51,155 nucleotides of DNA. Origin: an uncultured Victivallaceae bacterium (GTDB lineage: Bacteria > Verrucomicrobiota > Lentisphaeria > Victivallales > Victivallaceae). Location: positions 1-51,155 of the forward strand of contig CALXOD010000030.1 in assembly GCA_944389925.1 (NCBI GenBank), written 5' to 3'. Made by a program: the position numbers and the translations under genes. This document shows, in pieces, positions 46,010-51,155 of this stretch. How positions within the stretch are numbered: position 1 is the stretch's first letter; the number at the start of each line of letters is the position of its first letter. Under the pieces are notes generated by a model. It was given only the letters and a program-made list of their open reading frames with translations. It did not search any database and had not been told where the DNA came from.

Positions 46010-47281
46010 TCACTCCAACCGGATACGCGGATCGGCCCAGGCATAGGCCAGGTCCGCCAGCAGGTTAAGCGCCACAAACAGCAATGCGCTGACCACCACC
46101 AGCGCCTTGAGCAACTGCAAATCCGAATTGTTCAGAGCATCGATTCCCGCAAACCCCAGACCGGGGATGCCGAAAAACGTCTCCAGCAACAGGCTCCCCG
46201 TAAACAGAAACGGCAGCACTGCCGAAGCCCGGGTAATGATCGGAATGGCCGCGTTGCGCAGCAGATGCCGTCCGTAAACCGTCCACGGCGCACATCCCTT
46301 GGCTGCCGCAGTACGCAGATATTCCCGGCGCAGCTCATCCACAAAGACCGTCCGGTAAAATCGTACACTTCCCCCCAGTCCCGAAACCACCCCCACCAGA
46401 ACCGGCAGTGCCAGATAGCGCCAGTCCCCCCAGCCCCAGACCGGGAACCAGTTGCAGTAATATCCGAGAAACCACTGGGCAAAAATGATCAGGACCAGAT
46501 AACTCACACTCATCCCGGCCACGGAAAAAAGCACCAGCAACCGGTCCGCCAGGCGGTCTTTGAAGGCGGTCGCCAACAGCGCCAGCAATACGCCGAAAAA
46601 CAGTTCTCCGAAAAAGATCGGCAGCATCAGCCCCAGCGACGGCCCCACTCCCCGCCGAAGAATTTTGGAAATCGGTTCCCGGGTTGTCAGAGTCCGCCCG
46701 AAGTCCAGCACCCGGACATAGGGAAACTCCGGTGTAAACCGGCAAATTTCCCCCAGTGCACGAGAAAACTGAGTGTGAAAAGGAGAATCCTGCAGCCGAA
46801 AAAAATGGACGGCAACCGGCTGCTGTACAGCATTCTCACCCGTTATCCGCACGATCACGGGCAGACGGTTGTCCCGGACCAGGCCGTTTTCCGGGTCGAA
46901 ATTATCGATTGCGATCCTCGCATTGCCCAGTCCTGTCACGGTCACGGTCAACGGATCATCGCTTGGAAATTGCGGTTCGAAGATGTACTCCATCCTTTCC
47001 CGGCTCAGTGTCCGCCGGACGACGCCGACAGGCAGTGGAGAGTTTGCAGCGAAAGTGCCGCTTCGAAAAGCCTCAGTCCGACAACGACGTCCGTAAAGCA
47101 ACGGCAGATCCGCTCCGAGTTCCCGGCGCAGGGATTCAACCTCAGCCGGCTCCGGATTTTTGCCGAGCACCGCCGCTGCCGGATCTCCCGCGGCAACGTT
47201 AAAGAGCAGAAACGTCAGCAATACAACGCCCAGAACAATTAATAGCGAATATCCAATCCGCCTCAATGCAAACGCCAGCAT
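46010..47281 (-). CDS. Oligopeptide-type ABC transporter permease with large periplasmic insertion
   Basis: A 423-residue inner-membrane permease of the OppB/DppB class. TM1 (IGYSLLIVLGVVLLTFLLFNV) is followed by the family segment AGDPAAAVLGKNPEPAEVESLRRELG. Five or so further membrane segments follow from about residue 235, with the coupling loop EYLRTAAAKGCAPWTVYGRHLLRNAAIPI. The C-terminal AWADPRIRLE is typical of the family. Between TM1 and TM2, where about 35 residues are usual, about 130 extra residues occur with a beta-rich, soluble look (EPQFPSDDPLTVTVTGLG). The ATG at 47281 has GGGAG 6 nt upstream. No OppC, ATPase or binding-protein gene is adjacent; downstream are U32 and MoxR genes. 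The rest of the transporter must be elsewhere. Confidence 0.9.
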   Translation of the reverse strand: MLAFALRRIGYSLLIVLGVVLLTFLLFNVAAGDPAAAVLGKNPEPAEVESLRRELGADLPLLYGRRCRTEAFRSGTFAANSPLPVGVVRRTLSRERMEYIFEPQFPSDDPLTVTVTGLGNARIAIDNFDPENGLVRDNRLPVIVRITGENAVQQPVAVHFFRLQDSPFHTQFSRALGEICRFTPEFPYVRVLDFGRTLTTREPISKILRRGVGPSLGLMLPIFFGELFFGVLLALLATAFKDRLADRLLVLFSVAGMSVSYLVLIIFAQWFLGYYCNWFPVWGWGDWRYLALPVLVGVVSGLGGSVRFYRTVFVDELRREYLRTAAAKGCAPWTVYGRHLLRNAAIPIITRASAVLPFLFTGSLLLETFFGIPGLGFAGIDALNNSDLQLLKALVVVSALLFVALNLLADLAYAWADPRIRLE

Positions 47282-47406
47282 GATTCTCCCTGCAAAACAC
47301 CTTCCGCGCATTTTGATACAGCGCTCCGTCATAAAATACCGCCGAAACCCCGGCGCGGCAAATGAAATTTGATTGATTTTCATCGGGAACAGCGGTAAAT
47401 TACAAC

Positions 47407-48006
47407 ATGATGAAATCTTCGACGCCGGACATTCTGCTGCACTGCTGCTGTGCCCCCTGCGCCGTCGGCTGTGTGGAACGGCTGCTGGCAGAGGGACGTC
47501 GGGTTACGCTCTTTTTTTCCAACTGCAACATCGCCCCCGTCACAGAATACGAACGACGCCTTGAGGCGGTACGGCAGCTGGCTGCCATTTATCACCTGCC
47601 GCTGATCGAAGACGTTTACGATCATGCCGCCTGGCGCGAAGCTGTCCGGGGGCTGGAGAAGGAACCGGAAAAGGGGGCACGTTGTCCGCTCTGTTTCGGA
47701 TTTTCGCTGGCGCGGGCAGCGGCGGCGGCGGAAGCACATGGCATCGGCGGTTTTACCACCTCGCTCACGATCAGTCCGTATAAAAATTCCCGGGTAATTT
47801 TCTCCGTCGGCCGACGTTTCGCCGGTTTTGAAGAATATGATTTCAAAAAACGCGATGGAACCCGCCGGTCGGCGGAACTGACCCGGCAATACGGTTTTTA
47901 CCGGCAGAACTACTGCGGCTGCGAATTTTCCTTCCGCGCGGAATCATCCACCGCATACGATACGGCCCCCGTTCCTCCGACTCAAATTCAATCCGCAGGA
48001 CGCTGA
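47407..48006 (+). CDS. queH: Epoxyqueuosine reductase QueH
   Basis: A 199-residue member of the DUF208 family. QueH reduces epoxyqueuosine to queuosine in tRNA, replacing QueG. The N-terminal HCCCAPC (residues 12-18) and later CPLCF and CGC motifs supply the Cys ligands of its metal centres. The SNCNIAPVTEYERRLEA segment and YKNSRVIFSVGR, KKRDGTRRS, YRQNYCGC blocks are typical. Start at the ATG ATG pair 47407-47412 with no strong ribosome site. It ends 19 bp inside the convergent membrane-protein gene. No other queuosine gene is nearby. Confidence 0.94.
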   Translation: MMKSSTPDILLHCCCAPCAVGCVERLLAEGRRVTLFFSNCNIAPVTEYERRLEAVRQLAAIYHLPLIEDVYDHAAWREAVRGLEKEPEKGARCPLCFGFSLARAAAAAEAHGIGGFTTSLTISPYKNSRVIFSVGRRFAGFEEYDFKKRDGTRRSAELTRQYGFYRQNYCGCEFSFRAESSTAYDTAPVPPTQIQSAGR

Positions 48007-49691
48007 CTGCGAAGCACCTGCAGATTGTACCGGATCCGCTCATCATTCGGGCGGAGTTTCAAAGCCTCACTCCATTCCCGCAAAGCGCGCTGGTCATCGC
48101 CGGTCAACCGCCCGAGCAATCCCGAGGCAAAATGCAATTCCGCCGGATCACCCCAGCGCTGGCGCAATTGTATCTCCAGCACCCGGCAGGCCCGGTCACG
48201 CGCCCGCAGCCGCAGCAGAGATTCCACCGCCACCGAACAGGAGGCCGGTAAAAAGGTCTCGCCATTATATAAAGAAAAAGGTTCTCCGGACTCCAGCAGC
48301 GGCAACAGGAAACGCAACGCCGTCTCCGAATCGTACCGCAATCCTGCCGCAAGACCGGCAAACAGCAATCCGGTATTGCGGCAGGCCGGATCGGGTGGGC
48401 GCGCCGGATCCAGCATCTTCGCCGCCGCCAGTTCCAGCAGTGCCGGATCCTGCCGGTTCCATCCGGTCAACCCCAGTCCCTCCATGGCTTTCATGTTGGG
48501 CTGCGGAACGGAAACAGCGGCCCGAAACAGTGCCGCAGAATCTCCGAAAAGCGGCGCATACCGGGCAACTTCCACCCAATATCCCGTCGCCAGCGTCGCA
48601 GCAACGATCATCCAGACGCGGGAAATCTCCTTCAGACGATCCCGGCGCATGAAAATTTCCGCCAGTACACCGACAAACAGCCAGAAGACGGCAGCCAGCA
48701 GAAAGCCATACCGGTCCGCATAATCGGTATTGGTGAACCCTCCTCCCGTCGCCAGCGGCAAATACAATCCGCCGTAAGCCAGCACAAAACCGATGACCGT
48801 AAGCCGACGAACCCGCAGTTTCCAAATAACGGCGCCCAGCAGAAACATCAGCAGAACTCCCGCCGTCACCTCCGGCCAGACCGTTGCCCATCCGAAACGG
48901 GGATGAACGGGATTGAGCTGCCACGGCCACAGCGCTGCCGCCAGATACCGGAAGCCATTTCCCACCGCAACCTCCGCCCGGAACGCACCGTTCCCGGAAA
49001 GTTCCTGAAAGGTCATGCCCACGGAAACCGCCGCAGCCAGCCCCCCCGCCAGAACCGGCAGCAAAAGTGTTTTCCAATTGCGCCGCCAGGTCCGCGGACG
49101 GCGACAGAAAGCATAGGTGACCATAACCCCGGGAAGCGGCAGCACCCACGGCTTGCTCCAGATGGCCGGAAACATCAGTCCCGCCGCCCCCATCGCCCGG
49201 CGGCCGTGGCGAAATCCACGTAGAAACAGCCAGAATGCGCCGAAAGCAAACAGGGCACTCAGCACTCCTTTTCGCTCCGCAATCCAGCAGACCGTCTCCA
49301 CCCGGGCCGGATTCCACGCCCAGAGCAGCGTCAGTCCCAGTGCCAGACGCGGCCGAATACGAAATTCCCGGGCAATACCGTACAACAGGGCCGCTGTTAC
49401 TCCATACAGCACCAACTGATGCAGCCGGCACAGCCACGGAATCATTCCCAGTACCGTCCGGTCCACAGTGTGGGACAAAGTGGCAATCGGCGTATACACC
49501 GTCTGTAAATTATGGGTGAACTGCCAGTACAGATCCGGAAGCGACCAGCTCAGGTGTTCATGTTCCAGCAAAAAACCGCCGTCGTCCCATTCCGGCAGAA
49601 AGCCGCCCCCCAAACCGATCAAAAACGGCAGAATCGAGCCCAGCGCAACAGCGCCGTACCAGCCAAGTTTCCGTACCGTTTCCGATTTCAT
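47988..49691 (-). CDS. TMTC-like multi-span membrane protein with TPR end
   Basis: A 567-residue integral membrane protein. The first loop has WDDGGFLLEHEHLS, resembling the acidic motif of GT-C glycosyltransferases. The segment NPARVETVCWIAERKGVLSALF is characteristic of the TMTC/DUF1736-like family. About nine to ten hydrophobic segments follow to residue 375. The last 180 residues are soluble and TPR-like, ending with a clear repeat (DPAELHFASGLLGRLTGDDQRALREWSEALKLRPND). TMTC proteins are O-mannosyltransferases in animals; in bacteria the role is unclear. The start at 49691 is supported by AAGGGGC. A TTGAAA/TATACT pair upstream has only a 15-bp spacer. Its end overlaps queH. Confidence 0.8.
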   Translation of the reverse strand: MKSETVRKLGWYGAVALGSILPFLIGLGGGFLPEWDDGGFLLEHEHLSWSLPDLYWQFTHNLQTVYTPIATLSHTVDRTVLGMIPWLCRLHQLVLYGVTAALLYGIAREFRIRPRLALGLTLLWAWNPARVETVCWIAERKGVLSALFAFGAFWLFLRGFRHGRRAMGAAGLMFPAIWSKPWVLPLPGVMVTYAFCRRPRTWRRNWKTLLLPVLAGGLAAAVSVGMTFQELSGNGAFRAEVAVGNGFRYLAAALWPWQLNPVHPRFGWATVWPEVTAGVLLMFLLGAVIWKLRVRRLTVIGFVLAYGGLYLPLATGGGFTNTDYADRYGFLLAAVFWLFVGVLAEIFMRRDRLKEISRVWMIVAATLATGYWVEVARYAPLFGDSAALFRAAVSVPQPNMKAMEGLGLTGWNRQDPALLELAAAKMLDPARPPDPACRNTGLLFAGLAAGLRYDSETALRFLLPLLESGEPFSLYNGETFLPASCSVAVESLLRLRARDRACRVLEIQLRQRWGDPAELHFASGLLGRLTGDDQRALREWSEALKLRPNDERIRYNLQVLRSQRPAD

Positions 49692-49795
49692 AAACCGCCC
49701 CTTCCGGTCAGAATGATTGTTTTGCAAAGTCATTTACAGTATAACCCATGCCGCGTTTTTTCAATCATCGGCAAAGCAGCCATGGTGGAAAAAAA

Positions 49796-49824
49796 TTGTA
49801 AAATCTCTCAACGTACGGTATAGT
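49796..49824 (+). promoter_or_regulatory. Sigma-70-type promoter for the esterase gene
   Basis: TTGTAA (49796-49801) and TATAGT (49819-49824) have a 17-bp spacer. The leader is about 35 nt. Confidence 0.65.
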
Positions 49825-49865
49825 ATCTTTCACGTTTTCCACTCAAAATATGGAGCTGCTTCATA

Positions 49866-50900
49866 ATGAAAAATTCCGCATTTCTGCTTCTTCTGGGGAT
49901 TACCACCGCAGTCTGGGCCGATATTCAGCCCTGTAACCACGTAGAAGAACCGCATCAGGAAGTTGCCGCCTTTCTGGCTGCATCCGCTCCGGATACCGGA
50001 GCCCGTCAAGCTGCTGCCATCCGCGCCGCGCGGGAAGGCGACAGTACGGATCTTGACGCTATTCGCAAAGGCCGGAACAGCTCTGCCGAAGCGGCCGCAA
50101 CCGATGCATCGCTGACGATTTCCGACGCAGTAGTACCTTCCGCCTCCGGCGGCATTCCCATCCGGCTTTATACGCCCAGTTCCCTTGCCGGCGGCAGCAA
50201 ACCGGCTGCCGTGCTTTATCTCCACGGCGGCGGCTGGACCATCGGCAGCATTCGCAGCTGTGCCCGGTTCTGCCGGGCGCTTGCCACCGCCTCAGGTGCG
50301 ATCGTCGCCGCGATTGATTACCGGCTCGCCCCGGAACACCCGTATCCCGCAGCACTGGAAGACACGCTGATCGCCCGGCAGTGGCTGCAGCAGCAGCTCG
50401 GTACAGAACGAATTTATCTGGCAGGAGACAGCGCCGGCGGCAACCTCGCCATCGCCGCCGCCATGCAGCTGGCGCAGAATCGTTCTCAGGCAACGGTCTC
50501 CGGATTGATTCTCTTTTATCCGGTCACTTACGCAGACGCCGACGGCTCGGATTCCTGGCTGCGCAACGGCAAAGGCTACGCGCTCGATGCGGAACTCATG
50601 GAGGAATTCAACGAAGCCTACGCTCCCGCCGAAGCCCGGCAACGGGACCCGCTCGTTTCCCCCCTGCTCTCTCCGGCGCTGCACCTCCTGCCGCCGATCC
50701 TGCTGATTTCCGCACAATTCGACATCCTGCACGACCAGGGACGGGAATTCGCCCGACAGGCGGAAAAGGCAGGAGTTCCAGTCCGCGCCCGCTGTTACGA
50801 AGGCGCCTCTCACCTGTTCATCACCATGCCGGGAATGGATACTTATTTCCGGCGTGCAGTCCGGGATGCGGCGGCATTCATCCGCGCGGCGCAGCACTGA
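49866..50900 (+). CDS. Secreted alpha/beta hydrolase (HSL-type esterase)
   Basis: A 344-residue exported esterase. A signal peptide spans residues 1-19 ([19 protein letters not shown]). The oxyanion-hole motif is HGGGW. The nucleophile Ser is in GDSAGGNLA near residue 190, the acid lies in the [11 protein letters not shown] segment, and the His in EGASHLFI. This is the hormone-sensitive-lipase (family IV) pattern, acting on short-chain esters. An N-terminal cap (residues 20-80) contains a helix-rich linker. It could deacetylate or de-esterify plant polysaccharides, in line with the glycan genes to the left, but the natural substrate is unknown. The gene ends 23 bp inside the convergent P-type ATPase gene. 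Confidence 0.92.
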   Translation: MKNSAFLLLLGITTAVWADIQPCNHVEEPHQEVAAFLAASAPDTGARQAAAIRAAREGDSTDLDAIRKGRNSSAEAAATDASLTISDAVVPSASGGIPIRLYTPSSLAGGSKPAAVLYLHGGGWTIGSIRSCARFCRALATASGAIVAAIDYRLAPEHPYPAALEDTLIARQWLQQQLGTERIYLAGDSAGGNLAIAAAMQLAQNRSQATVSGLILFYPVTYADADGSDSWLRNGKGYALDAELMEEFNEAYAPAEARQRDPLVSPLLSPALHLLPPILLISAQFDILHDQGREFARQAEKAGVPVRARCYEGASHLFITMPGMDTYFRRAVRDAAAFIRAAQH

Positions 50901-51155
50901 GACGGCAGCGATACAGCCGCAGCGCATTGCAGATCACCGACACGGACGACAGGCTCATGGCCAGGCTCCCCGCAACCGGACTCAGCAACCAGCCGAAAAG
51001 CGGATAAAACACCCCTGCCGCCAGCGGAATCATCACCACATTGTAACAAAAGGCGAAAAAGAGGTTTTCCCGGATATTGCGATCAATCGCGACGCTCAGA
51101 CGCCGCGCCCGGCAAACTGCAGCAATATCTCCTCCCGGCAGCGTGATGCCGGCAC
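50878..51155 (-). CDS. Copper/heavy-metal P-type ATPase, C-terminal end (partial)
   Basis: This frame enters from the right edge and stops at 50878, giving about 92 residues. The sequence contains [34 protein letters not shown] and [18 protein letters not shown]. This is the last membrane pair of copper-exporting P1B-type ATPases; the N, MSxSS and NALRL pattern is the C-terminal metal-site signature. The main domains lie outside the window, so metal and start cannot be checked. It overlaps the end of the esterase gene. Confidence 0.93.
   Translation of the reverse strand, partial: AGITLPGGDIAAVCRARRLSVAIDRNIRENLFFAFCYNVVMIPLAAGVFYPLFGWLLSPVAGSLAMSLSSVSVICNALRLYRCRLSAAPRG

Overview
The window looks like a chromosomal segment of a Lentisphaerae (Victivallales-type) bacterium, or a close PVC relative. 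This is inferred from gene content, not from a marker-gene tree. The signs are two pseudopilin-like secreted proteins (type IV methylation motif plus the H-X9-DG motif), a type III glutamine synthetase, LL-diaminopimelate aminotransferase (DapL), McsA/McsB, a Cys-type sulfatase without a signal peptide, and a GC-rich, densely packed gene order. No rRNA or tRNA gene was recognised.

Layout. (1) 1-525: the end of an integrated element with a serine recombinase and a terminal palindrome. It joins a pseudopilin gene exactly inside its conserved N-terminal hydrophobic motif. (2) 526-12.6 kb: a beta-propeller-like secreted protein, valS, a PPK2 kinase, an arginase-fold UPF0489 protein, two secreted carbohydrate-binding-like proteins, mcsA-mcsB and mtnP. 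(3) 12.6-32.4 kb: a nitrogen-assimilation block. The leftward operon glnN-purF-carA-pyrG-carB makes glutamine and then encodes enzymes that spend it. The rightward operon gltB-gltD-dapF-dapL makes glutamate and uses it for diaminopimelate. The two diverge from a 575-bp region with two facing sigma-54-type promoters, TTTAC/GTAAA dyads between them, and a roughly 250-nt leader before glnN with a tandem structured element. A NifA-like sigma-54 activator follows dapL. (4) 32.4-41.4 kb: a carbohydrate island with a sulfatase, a GH32-fructokinase fusion behind another sigma-54-type promoter, an intact pseudopilin, a large beta-helix protein, and AraC and GntR/LacI-type regulators. (5) 41.5-51.2 kb: a PHP protein, a MoxR ATPase, a U32 protein, an oligopeptide-type ABC permease with a large insertion, queH, a TMTC-like membrane protein, a secreted esterase and the C-terminal end of a copper P-type ATPase.

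How it fits together. The central block reads as one regulon: glutamine and glutamate synthesis (GSIII, GOGAT) sit with purine, pyrimidine and lysine/peptidoglycan steps that consume them, probably under sigma-54 control with an added RNA-level control on glnN. The most unusual items are the glnN leader RNA, the shared sigma-54 control region, the recombinase element that splits a pseudopilin gene at its methylation-motif DNA, and the GH32-PfkB fusion.
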